Notes: generated by a model from the letters alone, not told the origin. A stretch of DNA of 64,000 bases from Apodemus sylvaticus (GCF_947179515.1 NC_067476.1:56887800-56951799); one strand, 5' to 3'. Shown: positions 36,876-48,863, counted from the stretch's first letter. Translations and numbers: made by a program.

Positions 36876-38144
36876 GTAACACTACAAGGTGTTTGACAGC
36901 AGGGAATTTGATGAAAGAGTTATTGTTTTATCTTTGCATAGGTGAGGATGGCAGAAGGATGGACTGGTTAATACGTGGGTGGAGCTCTGTCTATATATGG
37001 GATGCAATGGGTTATAGCATCGGCCTACCAGGACAACACACAGCACGACCTTCAGTTTTGATCGAATGACTTATCATTGGAAAGAGGCAGAAGAGCAAAG
37101 AGGGATTTGTTTCCTAGGCAGCCCAGCAAGATACTGTCCCTAACCATCATTTTTCTCAGTGTAGTTATCTTATAATCCATATTTACTTACTCTTAGCCAG
37201 GAAAAAAAATGAATTTTTTTTTTCAAACAAGTTTCACGCTTGTGCTTTTCAACTGGATGAAGAATTGAGGAAGGGCTCCGCTGAGAGCTGCCTTGGGTCA
37301 CTGACTAACTCGGCTCACTCAGTGGCTGACAGATACAAAGTGGCCTCCACCATGTTCCTTGTGTATTGACAGCACACCAGGAAGGATGCTCGCAGCCACG
37401 CCATTCTTCCTGTGTTTGGCTGTTTAGGGCTCTGAGACACCAGCAGTAGAGGCTGCCAGTCTCATCCCAGAACTGCTGAAGCATCAGGTCTGTTCCCCTG
37501 CACTTGCCAGAGCATGAAAAGCCAGCTCGGTTTTGAGGGATGGGGAGTCAGTCACACTCTGTATATTAAGTTTTTAGTCAGAGGGTTTTGTGAGTTCCGT
37601 TGATATAATCACCTACAACATGGAAGGTTTAACAGGTACACTGGGTTGTTGTTTGTAGGGAGGCGTGAATGCCTACTTGCTGTCTGGTGTTTAGTTTGCA
37701 GTAAATGGCATTCATCTTTTGGTTTAAGGTAGCTCCTTCTTTGGCAGTGTGTTGTTTCTTAGCTCTGTGCTCAGCTCAGCGTATCATATTTCACCTGAAG
37801 CCACTGATCAATAAGTTTGAAAATATCCTTGAAAAGTTGTGTGAAATGGACCATGTCCCGAGAAGCTGCTACAGACACCAAAGTGTAGGTGTCACTAATT
37901 CTTATGAACTTTCCAATTTTCCACTTAGATTTTAATCCGCTGAACATTACTAATTATTATAAACCTATTTCTTTTCATGTAGTGCCTAGGAAACCCCTTA
38001 TTGTTTTGTGCCTCTTTCCTTTCCAGTGACAAGTTCCTCAGACAAAACTGAAGGCTGTGCTATGCGTTGTCCCAGGAAGCAGGCAATGCAGTTATCTCTT
38101 ATAATACAGCCACTTATTTGCTTAGAATAAGAAGGGGGTGAACA

Positions 38145-38334
38145 GCCAGGTGGTGGTGGCTCACGTCTGTAATCCCAGCACTTGGGAGGCAGAGGCAGGC
38201 GGATTTCTGAGTTCGAGGCCAGCCTGGTCTACAGAGTGAGTTCCAGGACAGCCGGAGCTATACAGAGAAACCCTGTCTCGAAAAAAAACCAAAAAACCAA
38301 AAAAAAAAAAAAAAAAAAAAAAAAAAGAAGAAGA
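38145..38334 (+). repeat. B1 SINE with A tail and (GAA)n, intact target duplication
   Basis: Full-length B1: 'gccaggtggtggtggctcac', 'cccagcacttgggaggcaga', 'gagttcgaggccagcctggt', ending 'aaccctgtctcg' and an A-rich tail, then GAA repeats. The duplication aagaagggggtgaaca lies at 38129-38144 and again ending at 38352. Little diverged, so a fairly recent insertion. Confidence 0.95.
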
Positions 38335-39019
38335 AGAAGAAGGGGGTGAACATCAAGAATATACTTGGAAACTTGGGGGGAAAAATGTATTATCCCAGAC
38401 TGTCAGCAAGGTTGTGCTGTGTTTTTAACAAGAGTCTCAGCATCCACACTGACTCTCTTTCACTGTGATACTCTAGATATTTACAACATAGTCAGCACAT
38501 CACCTTCATAATCCTGAAACAATCATCTTATTATTTTTTTCCTATGGGTTTGTCCATTGAGGTCATCTACTAATGCCTCACAAACACAATATTCAAACAC
38601 AATTATTATTAAGTTGGATGCTAAATTTGTGATGGGAGTCGATGGAACTCCGTGCGGCTCAGATTCACGGCCAGGACGGTTGGCAGCAGTTGGAGAAAGA
38701 GAACACACAGGTGAACCCAGCACAGAGAAGGGATGAGCCAAGATGGCAGCCCCAAGCTTTGTCACAGTCCTAAAGCTTCCTAGAAACTCGTTTCAACCGT
38801 GTTTTAAAGCCTGTGTTCAAACTACGAGTTTGTTTGTTTGTTGTTTGTTTTTTAGCAGACATCCAAATGTTCCACACAAGAAGGACAAAATGGACAGATA
38901 CGTGCCTTGACTGGACTCTTGGGAAAGGCATTGTAGGTGCCTCAAAGTCACCTGCAGGGTCAGTCCCAGCTGTGTAGGGTCAGCTTTTAGCTGGTGGAAT
39001 CCTGCACTTGAATTAATGG

Positions 39020-39100
39020 ATTGTGAGGCAGGGGTGTGGCTCGGTAGTAGAGGACCTCCCTTGCTCAGGCTCTGGGTTCCTCTCAGCACTGCAAAGTGAA
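39020..39100 (+). repeat. ID-type SINE fragment
   Basis: 'ggtgtggctcggtagtagag' and 'ctctgggttcctctcagcac' fit the ID tRNA-like sequence ending in A-rich DNA. Confidence 0.5.
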
Positions 39101-39142
39101 AAATACTATCAGCCTCATCTCTGAATGAGATCGTGAATTCTT

Positions 39143-39309
39143 TTTTTTTTTTTAATTGTTATTTTTTTTATTCGATATAATTTATTTACATTTCAAATGA
39201 TTTCCCCTTTTCTAGCCCCCCCCTCCCCGAAAGTCCCGTAAGCCCCCTTCTCTTCCCCTGTCCTCCCTCCCACCCCTTCCCAGTTCCCCATTCTGGTTTT
39301 GCCAAATAC
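39143..39309 (-). mobile_element. Short antisense L1 3' end with perfect 17-bp target duplication
   Basis: Poly-T then 'cgatataatttatttacatt' and 'tcaaatgatttccccttttc', the reverse of a rodent L1 3' UTR. Flanked by tgagatcgtgaattctt at 39126-39142 and 39310-39326. Severely 5'-truncated (about 165 bp); the minus ORF at 39368-39186 is UTR. Confidence 0.95.
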
Positions 39310-39420
39310 TGAGATCGTGAATTCTTTAGGTCCTGACACCTCCCCAGTTCCGCCCCGCCCTCCACCACCTCCCTTGGTCAGACCACTCTTCTGTTCATTC
39401 CTCTGAAAGTAGCCCCCTTT

Positions 39421-39988
39421 TTTTTCATTATTTTTTTTATTTTATTCAATATATTTTTTATTTACATTTCAAATGATTTCCCCGTTTCTGGTGCCCCACT
39501 ACCCGAAAGTCACATAAGTCCCCTTCGCTCCCCCTATTCTCCCACCCATCCCTTCCCACTTCCCTGTTCTGGTTTTGCCTTATACTGCTACACTGAGTCT
39601 TTCCAGAACCAGGGGCCACTCCTCCGTTCTTCTTGTACCTCATTTGATGTGTGGATTATGTTTTGGGTATTCCACTTTTCCAGGCTAATATCCACTTACT
39701 AATGAGTGCATACCATGACTGATCTTTTGAGACTGGGTTACCTCACTTAGTATGATGTTCTCCAGCTCCATCCATTTGCCTAAGAATTTCATGAATTCAT
39801 TGTTTCTAATGTCTGAATAGTACTCCATTGTGTATACATACCACATTTTTTGCATCCATTCTTCTGTTTAGGGATATCTGGGTTCTTTCCAGCTTCTGGC
39901 TATTATAAATAGGGCTGCTATGAACATAGTGGAGCATGTATCCTTATTACCTGCTTTGAAATCCTCTGGGTATATGCCCAGTAGTAGT
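39421..39988 (-). mobile_element. Second antisense L1 3' end with ORF2 remnant
   Basis: Poly-T/AT tail, 3' UTR, then ORF2 C-terminal coding text in reverse ('tactccattgtgtatacata', 'ggctattataaatagggctg'). Imperfect duplication aagtagccccctttt / aagtaacccctttt at its two ends. 5'-truncated, dead. Confidence 0.9.
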
Positions 39989-40781
39989 AAGTAACCCCTT
40001 TTCAAATCGGAAAATGCCTGTATTTGAAGACTTCCCAAGCTTTTGAAACATGTAAATTCAACCTTTTGTGGTTTTAAACCGCAAGACTGCCTCTGATTAT
40101 ACCAAGTTGTTAGCCATGTAGGAAATGAGGGGAGAGATACTGTTTTTACTGTTGCTTTAACCGAAGAGCCTTTGACACTGAGATACTTATTGCTGAGAAA
40201 GCAAGGCGGGTGCTGTTTTTTAAAGCCAAATCATTTCCCATTCCAAAGAAGCCAGTCAGAACTTCTGGATCCACTGACTGTTTTATGTTGACAAGATCCA
40301 TAAAATGATCTGTTTGGAGGTGTACACTCCGTGGAAACAACTATAATAACTCTTGAGTGGCGTGGCACTTTAACAGAACAGCTCTAAATATTATCATCAA
40401 ACATGACAAACAAAACCTGCTTTCCTTTCCCTCTAGAGATACGAGTTAATTTCTGAGTATTGATGTTAAGAATTGATTTTGATATTTTGGATGTTGCTTC
40501 CAAACTGTGTTGGCTCAGCTGGTGTGAAGTATAAAAGTTTCCATTTTAATTAATTACAATTGCCATATTTGTTTTGGGAATAGATGCTCAGATTGCATAG
40601 AAGGCTACTTTGTTTGTTTCGTTTTTTCTTTTCCTTCTACAGGTTGATTTTTTTTTTTTTTTTATTTAGACTATAACCTAGTCTTTCGGGAAAATGTCTG
40701 GATATCAGTTAGGGTGCACAGATGCTGGCATCCCGCATGGCCCTTCTACTAGGCTGAGTATTTGTCTCTCTCTCCACTCAG

Positions 40782-40915
40782 TGCACTCTCTTTTGAAGTC
40801 TGCATTTAACAGCATAGCAATAGAGAAGGAGAAACTGAAGCAGATGGTTTCTGAGCAAGATCACAACAAAGGCCACAGCACACAGATGGCCAGGCTCCGA
40901 CAGTCACTGTCGCAG
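40782..40915 (+). CDS. Osbpl6: Osbpl6 exon 11: coiled-coil-like linker
   Basis: 134 nt, phase 1 to 0. Completes Val, then HSLLKSAFNSIAIEKEKLKQ, MVSEQDHNKGHSTQMARLRQ and SLSQ. The heptad-like spacing (LLKSAF..IAIEKEKLKQM) suggests a coiled coil for self-association; ORP family members form dimers this way. Acceptor ccactcag, donor gtaaac. Confidence 0.96.
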
Positions 40916-41180
40916 GTAAACCCACATGTTTTCCTATGCATGGCCAATGCTAGGCAAAGGGTAAGGGAGGGTGGATACCAGCAGTGCTGGGGGCAGAGGT
41001 GGCATGGTCCTCTGACATTCTCCCAAGACATTGCAGAGTCAGTATTGACTTTTATTAGTTTTCTCCTCTAAAAAAAAAATGTCGAGGTAAGGTAAAAAAG
41101 GAGCAGAAATTGCTGAGTATATATAATTGTTATTTGGACTACTTGAATTAATGTGTGGAGTCATTTGTCAGCCTCCGATT

Positions 41181-41181
41181 T

Positions 41182-41228
<47 letters not shown>

Positions 41229-41328
41229 AGGAAGGAAGGAAGGAAGGAAGGAAGGAAGGAAGGAAGGAAGGAAGGAAGGAAGGAAGGAAGGAAGGAAGGA
41301 AGGAAGGAAGGAAGGAAGGAAGGAAGGA

Positions 41329-41387
<59 letters not shown>

Positions 41388-41421
41388 GAAAGAAAAGAAA
41401 AGAAAGAAAAGAAAGAAAACC
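41181..41421. repeat. Compound (GAAA)n(GGAA)n(GAAA)n microsatellite
   Basis: About 240 bases of pure purine on the + strand: GAAA units, then about 26 GGAA units from about 41225, then GAAA again with minor variants. All the Lys/Glu and Ser/Phe repeat ORFs here are translations of it. Confidence 0.97.
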
Positions 41422-41896
41422 CACAAGCATTTATACATAATTTACACGTTTAAGGGAATATTCCAGAATATATTCAGTCAAATGGTAAATAAAACAAAAT
41501 CTACTGGTTCTTCCACACTTTGTTTTCCCACTTAGATTTTAATCTGTTGAAAGTTACATATTTTACAAACCTGTTTCTTTTCTGATTTGCACACCTGGGG
41601 TTCTCTTCTGTTCATTATGCTCCCCGAGTTAGACATTTATATTTTAGCATACGTCATATTTTATCTTACTAATAGCTAACGCACCCCTGTATACCTCAGA
41701 GTTGAGGTTTCGGTTATCAATTCTTGAAAGCTGCCCACTTCTTCCTCTGTAATAAGCATCTTCTCTAGTCAGTCCTTAAATGCACTCAGTTTGACTCCTT
41801 TGAGCATGCGATGCTATTATGTGATTTTTTTTTCTCTATGTGTGAGAATTCGATGTTTATATAAAATATTGTTCACTTCCTGGTGCCTTGGATCAG

Positions 41897-41920
41897 AGTG
41901 AAGGAGCCGGCAAATCCTGG
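41897..41920 (+). CDS. Osbpl6: Candidate 24-nt microexon, SEGAGKSW
   Basis: A 24-base open segment bounded by an acceptor (ggatcag) and a perfect donor (gtaagt). It is phase 0 to 0, as are the end of exon 11 (...SLSQ) and the start of exon 12 (ALNQ...), so inclusion would add eight residues, SEGAGKSW, without changing frame. A tgc sits about 12 bases upstream of the acceptor, where neuronal microexons often have UGC. Inference only: I do not recall this peptide in a published ORP6, and a 24-base window with splice-like ends can occur by chance. Confidence 0.45.
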
Positions 41921-42504
41921 GTAAGTGGTTCTTCATGTGGAGCCAGTCCTGCTTGAACATGCCTGCAGTCCTTAACAATGAAATGTGAACTTCCGTCAGT
42001 GTGGTTTCTGTACCTGATCTGTCGGTGTTTTCAGTATTCCGTCTCCCATAATGCAGTGCCAGTGTCTAGGTTACACATCCTCAGCACCACAAAGTGCTAT
42101 AGGCTGTCTCCAGGACCACATCACAGCCTCAGGAGCACGTGCATCACCACAGTGCCTGCCTGGCAGCCGGGAGAGGACTTCACTCATAACCTTGCAAAGG
42201 TTCCGGCATCTGCTCCTGTCAATGAGTCTGGTCCATGCTCTGTTGATACTAATTGATCTTCTGAGTCATTGTTGTGAATGCACCATGAAGCAGAAAGATC
42301 AAAATAGTAAACAACATGTTGGTGTCATCTTGAAGACATACAGAACATACCCTAAACCCCAAAATGTTGAACTGCTTTTTTAGGATATTTGATGATGGAA
42401 GCCAGTGGCAGAAACTGAGCATATTCTGGCCAAAATAAGATTTGTTTCTTGCTTGCTGCTTGCTTGCTTTCGTATGCTTCTTGTTAAGACCAGGGATGGG
42501 CTGG

Positions 42505-42596
42505 AGGTCTGGGAACATGGCTAGGCTGGTCAAGTGCTTGCCTAACATGCACAAAGCCCCAGTTTCAACCCCTAGCACCACATAAAACTGGGCAAA
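42505..42596 (+). repeat. ID-type SINE fragment
   Basis: 'catggctaggctggtcaagtg' and 'cttgcctaacatgcacaaag', then 'ccctagcaccacataaaa', in ID order. Confidence 0.55.
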
Positions 42597-42722
42597 ATGC
42601 CACATGCTTTATAATGTTAGTGCTTAGGGTAGGGAGGCAGGAAGATCTGATGCTCAAGGCCTTCCTTAGCTACACAGGAAGTTCGAGGCCAGCCTGGGAT
42701 TCATGAAACCCTGCCTAAAAAA
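42597..42722 (+). repeat. Old B1-like SINE
   Basis: 'gggaggcaggaagatctgat' and 'gttcgaggccagcctgggat', ending 'gaaaccctgcctaaaaa'. Diverged B1 relative, + orientation. Confidence 0.65.
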
Positions 42723-42736
42723 TGGATGTTTGGATT

Positions 42737-42882
42737 TGGTTTTTTCGAGACAGGGTTTCTCTGTGTAGCCCTGGCTGTCCTGGAACTCACTTTGTAGACC
42801 AGGCTGGCCTCGAACTCAGAAATCCGCCTGCCTCTGCCTCCCAGAGTGCTGGGATTATAGGCATGTGCCACCACCGCCCACC
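42737..42882 (-). repeat. B1 SINE, antisense
   Basis: 'gagacagggtttctctgtgt', 'ccaggctggcctcgaactca', 'agtgctgggattataggcat' in order; well conserved. It faces the + B1 just upstream with about 15 bases between them. Confidence 0.95.
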
Positions 42883-45800
42883 ACACACTGTGTCATTCAA
42901 GGCAGGGCTCTATGGGACTTTGGTTATTGAAAAGCAAGAGACCTGTGAGCTATAAGGACAGCCAGGGATCCAACCCCCTCCTCCCTGGGAGAGTACGCTG
43001 AGGGAATGAAGAAGGACCCAACACTAAAGTGAAGGCGTGAAATACAGCAAGGATGTCAACTATGTCGAAGGTGTACACCCTTTGAGTTAAAGTACACCAT
43101 TGAGAACTACACAAAGGGTGTACAGTTTCCCTGCTAAGAGAGGCTTATTTGCATCTTAAGTCAGAGCTTCAGCAGATTTTCCTTAGGTTGTTTGGTTTGG
43201 AGTTTAGATTTTCTTCCTAACCCAAGGGCTCAGAAGATTTGAAAGCAGTGTGGGCCTATTAAAACTGTTGCCCATGAACCCATGCCTACACTGATGCCCT
43301 TGTCTACATCAACAGTATCATATCCATGTGGATTTCCCATGTGAGCCAGCCAAGCACTCCCGGGCCACACTGCCATCAATGAGGAGGTGCGACTCTGTTC
43401 TAGAAACCACAGCCTTTGCTTAGGCACAATTTACTCTTTTGTAGTGAAGTGGTGCTGATGTCTTGAATACTATGTAGGGCATCTAGAGAATTGGTGGAGA
43501 AATTCTTCCATAGGTAATCATTAGATGATAACCAGCCCACTGAGGACTACACAAGGAAATACATTTATGCCATCAAGGATAAAGAAGGCTTAAGGAAATT
43601 TAGCTACCAGAAATGGAAACTATTATGACATTCTGTATATATTAGAAAGAGTAGTCAGGTATAGTAGTATGGAAAATGAATGAAATCACAGCTGGTCAGA
43701 TTTATTATTTTAGAGTGTCTTATGATATGTGAGATAATATTCCCAAACCAAAGAGGTAGAGAAAGGACTGAGCAGGCGAGACACTATGGGATCAATGTGG
43801 CTTGGCCATCAGCTGAACATTTGACATAATAATGATAATGCTGCAATTTTAGTAAGCCTTCTCAGTTTGTTCATATCAACTGAACAAACTCCAGCACCCT
43901 TCATGGCATCTGAAGGAGATGAGTCAAACATTCCTCACTGCATACCTGGCATAAATTAGTCCCTGTCTTGAGTAAGCAGAAAGTTACAAGGCTGGAGAGA
44001 CCAATAAATTCCTCCTCCCTAATCTATACGGACACAAGCACAACATAATTTTTATACTTTACCCCTCTCGAAACATAACTTTCATGCCCGTGACAAGCAG
44101 AGATGCTAAGACTTAATGTGTAGCACAAAACATTTCTTTGGCATCTGTCCCTTATAGATGATTTTATTAGCGTCAGCCCTCACATTATGAACACTAAAAT
44201 CAAATCACGTATTATGAAACTAAGACTGCTTTGGCACTCCCGATTACCAGAACAGTCACGTTTGGGGGTCCACATGAATCTGTCTGCAGAACAGTATGCT
44301 CCGTTACTGTTGCTGGTTTGCTTTGTCACCCCAGGATTTTTACACAGCTTGTGCTGAGTGTAGTGTGAACTGAATCTGTATGAATGTGAGCAGCAGCATG
44401 TGACCACCTACCCCAACCGCAACTACTTTGTTTCCCTAAGTCATCACACCACAGTCTTTAAGCAAGTCATTATTTTTGTGCATTGCCGAAAGCAAGAGAG
44501 GAGGGGAAAACATTCACAGTGAGCTTCAGAGGTGTGTGCTGTGGGGGAAATGCACACTTAGAATTATTGAAATATTTTGAGAATGAGACTGTAAGGCAAA
44601 TGTTTGCTCGAGGCGCATAATGGCATAACTTAAAATCCCAGCTGCAGTATCTGTCATGTTTCCTGTCCACAGCATTACACAGACTGTAAATAAATAGTTC
44701 GTGATAGGAGAAGAATTCCAAGTGTACGCAGTTCCCTGGGACTCAAATTTAGGGGGTATGAAGATGTTTTTCATAGATCCTTTACATTTGTTTAGCTATA
44801 TATTAAATTTCATTGTCTCTGTGGGTCTATGCAGATATCACAATGTATTTATTATAATAAAACTTAGTAACTATGTGTCCGATAATATGAAACCATTGCT
44901 TTCTGAGCAGCTATCTAAATCATGTTTATAAAGGGTCTAAAGCCCGTATTTATGGCTACTGAGTAAAGCGCAGATATGGAGTGAAAGGCACGTACCTGGG
45001 AAATAATATAATAGGGGTGCAGCAGAAGAAACGCTAGAAAGATTGACACAGTGGTAACAACAGTTAGATGATATTGTATGAATTTAAAAATATATTTTCT
45101 ACTCTTTCATTTTCTAAATATAACAGTATTTTTAAATTTGAAAACAAAACAATGATATTTGCTCAGAATTTGAGTCTTGGCAGTGTTTGCATTAATTTTC
45201 TCATTCTTTAGAACCTGCTTTACCTTCACTCAAAGGATTTGATTGTATGAAAGTTCTTGCCCAGTGTTACTAATCGTTTCCAACTCAGGCAGCCACGTTC
45301 CCTTCCCAGAACCCACGCTTCCACTTAGTAAAATGATTGCGCCAGTGTCTCCCTGAGTCTAGGGTGACTTTCTATCTATTGTCTGAAGAAGATGGGACGT
45401 AAGGATTGATTATGATTCGGAACTTCAAAGAGTAACTGCTAGAACAGAGCAAACAGGAACTGCTTTTCTGAATGTGTTAGAGGCTGGTGTGTTTGAGGAC
45501 AGATGCAAGGGGCATGGGTGTGGTCTGTGCGGCCTTCCACACAGTCCAGGCTCACTAGGCAGTGCAGAGGTCCCTGTATGGCTGCTCAGTGAAGAACTAT
45601 AGGCACAGCTTAGTCCTAGGGCCCTGTTGGCCTTGGCCCCTATGTACAAAGCAAAGTGGTCCTCTTCCAGGCAGGCCCTCGAGGTTTCTCCTGCTCAGTG
45701 GCTGGCCCCCGTGGCTGGGATGCGCCTCCTTTTCCCTTGCTCTGACCTGTTCACTCTCCTTGAGCACCGTCCCTGCGTTATTTTGTATCCTCTTCTGGGC

Positions 45801-46740
45801 TCTTTCATATGATCATCACTCCAGTTGCCATCTCTCACTCGCTCAGTACCTCTGTTCCTCAGTCACTTCAGTTTCTACAATACCATTAGAAAAGGTGGCT
45901 CTGGGCCCTGCTGGGGAGCCCTGTGCCCAGCTTTCACACACTTGGCTGCAGTCAATTTCACAAGCATACTGATCATCAAGGCAAAAGGAGGAGCCAGCCT
46001 GAGGAAGACTGCTGAAGCGCACTGGTGCATGCCTGGTTGCCAGCTTGAGTTTCCGGAGATGGAGTGACTTATTTCTTACTCTTTGTGTCCTGTAACGAGT
46101 CTTGTGTCTACCACTGCATATATATTCTCAAAGTCATTTCTTTCCAGTATTTGCCCTGAATGCCATGGAGGTGATGTCTGTTTGAAATAGAAGTAGGATT
46201 TAGTTCAGTTTCAGTTCTTGGTTTGTTACAACTTTGACATTTGGAGCTAGTAAAATGTGTTGTGCTGTGCTTAAGAGTAAAATGCAAGCCTTTTTCTTTG
46301 GCCTAGTGTCAACATTTTGGCAGCCAATTGCAGTTATTCAATTAGCACAGATTCTTCATCTGAACTATTAGCAATAATTTCAGAAATTGTACTTTTGAAA
46401 TTTGGAAAACTTAGAAGTAAAAAACAAAACAGAATTTAGAACCTTTGTTATTTATTCTTTATCTCAGTAAAGAACACACTTAAGAATTTTCTTCTATTGT
46501 GATACCTGTTTGCCACCTAAGTGAGGAGAAAATGGGGGTTTAGCGGGGGTATAAGAAAATTAAAAGACATGGATTAAAAACATCTCTTTCCAGACCATTC
46601 CAATAAATACCTAAATAAGCCACACACAATGGGAAGCCGCTATGGTCACTCTCCTGTGCAGCCCTGGGTCGCCCTTAGAAGTGTAGAAAGCGCCTTCATG
46701 CAAAATGTGAATGCCAGAAAACCCTCAGATGCAGAATATC

Positions 46741-46790
46741 AATAACAATAACAATAACTTGACTATTGTTATTCATAAATAACAATAATA
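46741..46790. repeat. Alternating AATAAC inverted-repeat cluster
   Basis: aataacaata (46741-46750), its exact reverse complement tattgttatt (46764-46773), then the forward word again near 46779. The middle arm can pair with either neighbour. Confidence 0.7.
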
Positions 46791-46949
46791 ATCACTTGAC
46801 TTTCTTGAAGGTATGCAGTTGTTCTTCAGAATGTTGACCAAAGAGCACTGTGCAAGATTTCAACATGGCATTTTAGTCAAATTTGAAATGAGCATCAGAA
46901 GTTACCCACCACAACTGCCTTACTTTATAAATAAAAGGAATCACAGTCT

Positions 46950-47060
46950 ATAGCCAGGACACAATAGAACAAGTCTGTAATCCCAGGAACTCGGAAGGCT
47001 GAGGCAGGAGAAATCCAAGTCTTAAGATAGCATGGGCTATATAGTGAGGCTGTCAATAGT
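46950..47060 (+). repeat. Diverged B1-like SINE
   Basis: 'agtctgtaatcccaggaact' and 'ggaaggctgaggcaggagaa' with 'gcatgggctatatagtgagg'; an old 7SL-type repeat. Confidence 0.6.
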
Positions 47061-47752
47061 TTATGTCTTACCTACTTGGTCTTAAAATCAAGAAAACCTC
47101 ATTTCCCACTCCCAGAATTTTTCCACTTATATGCCAGAAAAAGAAAAGGTTATCGTCACATTTTAAAAAGTATACAAACAATGTTAAAGGCTCATGTAGT
47201 TCACTTCCCACTAGCTTTACTGTTTGAGGCTTTCCTGTGTGTCCTTACACATGTCTGTAGACAAGATCACATTTAATGGAAATTGGCTAAGATGAGAGTT
47301 TCAATGAGCTCTTAGTATTTTTAAATACTCAGAGTGAGAAGTTGCACAACATGCCTTATTAATAGAAAACATATGTTTTATAACATTTCTTCCCTGAAGA
47401 AGAGCATTACCTACACTTGTGATTTCATGGGGCGCTTGGTCCATGAACCTGTTCCGGTGTCAACCGAAGGTGTGGTCATTTTAAAAAGATCAGATGATTG
47501 AGATTTATTTGGAAGTCTCAGGTCAAAACTGTCTCTGGCAATCAGCTCATCAAATGCTTTACCAGAGCCCCCGCCCCCCATTTACATGTGGCAAGGTAGT
47601 TTTGGCCTGGATGTTTCAGTAACAGTGTATACTTATGGGCAAAGGAAATGACCACAGAAATAACAAGTAAGCTAGCCACAAGGATCAGCTTGAAGCAACC
47701 ATTTTTTTTTCAGATTTGTAAGTGGGATTTTGCTTCTATTAAAAATGATCTG

Positions 47753-47950
47753 AGGGAGTTGAAGAGATGGCTCAGCAGTTAAGAGCACTGACTGCTCTTT
47801 CTGAGGTCCTGAGTTCAATTCCCAGCACCCACATGGTGACCACAGCCATGTATAATGTGATCTGATGTTGTCTTCTGTATGATGCCTTCATCTGTCACAC
47901 AGGCATATGTGCAAATAGAGAACTCATATACATTAAATAAATTCGTAAAA
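47753..47950 (+). repeat. B2-type SINE
   Basis: 'gaagagatggctcagcagtt', 'aagagcactgactgctcttt', 'gttcaattcccagcacccac', 'atggtgaccacagccatgta' and a tail attaaataaattcg. A good tRNA-like head; body diverged. Confidence 0.9.
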
Positions 47951-48863
47951 ACTTTTTAAAAATTATATAAGCACTTATACCGATGACAAGATATTAGAAT
48001 TTTTCCTTTGAGGCACATGGCTTCCTTACATACATCTCTTGCTTAGTATGTCCATGGTTTCTTAGATAACTGGACATTTCCTCCTCTAACTGCATGCAAT
48101 GCTGTTGGATTAGTATTGTCCTTCAAACTACCCATACTTGTCACACCAGATCCAGTGTGTTGCTTAACACATCATGCAAATTTGTTCTAAAGGCTTTACA
48201 CAGAAGCTGGCAGGCGCCCTTTAATAAGCCCTGGCATATACTGTCTACTCAAGACACCCATGTCCATTTATCAGTCCCCACTACTAACAGGAAGGAAAGG
48301 GGTTGGCCATTCGTGCACAGGCCTTGTCCTCACAAAGCCATTCTACCTGAAGCTTGATAAAATTCCAGTGAGCTGCATCCTGACACAGAAATGGACCACA
48401 TTCCCGCACATGAGTGTGAGGTGTGGAAGGCCTCCTGAGCCTCATGGCCAGGAGCCTGAGAAGGGGCGTGCTCATGGGAAGCTGTCCTGTTCTCATATCT
48501 GACGCAGTTGCTGCATGTGCGAGACTGTGTAAACGGTGCTTTACGGAGGCTCATTTCTGGTGTGTTCAAAGTACCAGATACTCGGAGCTGGCTGCTGTTG
48601 GACTTAGGTTCTTATTATGGTTGTCTGTGTCCGTGCTGTTTGGCCAAAGTGCCTTTGAGGCTGCTTTTGTTGGCTCCACTGTACTGCCAAGAGGATTAAT
48701 TATGGGCTCCCAGAAAAAATAAAAACAGCCATTTCCTTTCATCTGACTGAAAGATAATTCTCTACACTAAAGCCAGTTAATTAATTATCCCAAATATTTG
48801 TAAGATGATGTCTTTGAAATGAATCCTAAACTTTAGAGAGTAACACAAAAGGAAAAAGAATTA

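Larger units (their letters stand above)
36876..40781 (+). other. Intron with a B1 and two antisense L1 pieces
   Basis: 3906 bp. Contains one young-looking B1, an ID fragment and two antisense L1 3' ends, each with target-site duplications. The portion 36900-38120 shows no nameable feature. Confidence 0.85.

Noticed and set aside
41148..41535. Lys/Glu/Gly and Ser/Phe/Leu repeat ORFs
   Set aside because: Translations of the GAAA/GGAA microsatellite.
46738..46790. CRISPR-like or tandem-array pattern
   Set aside because: No regular repeat-spacer structure; the DNA is eukaryotic and the words are simple AATAAC repeats.
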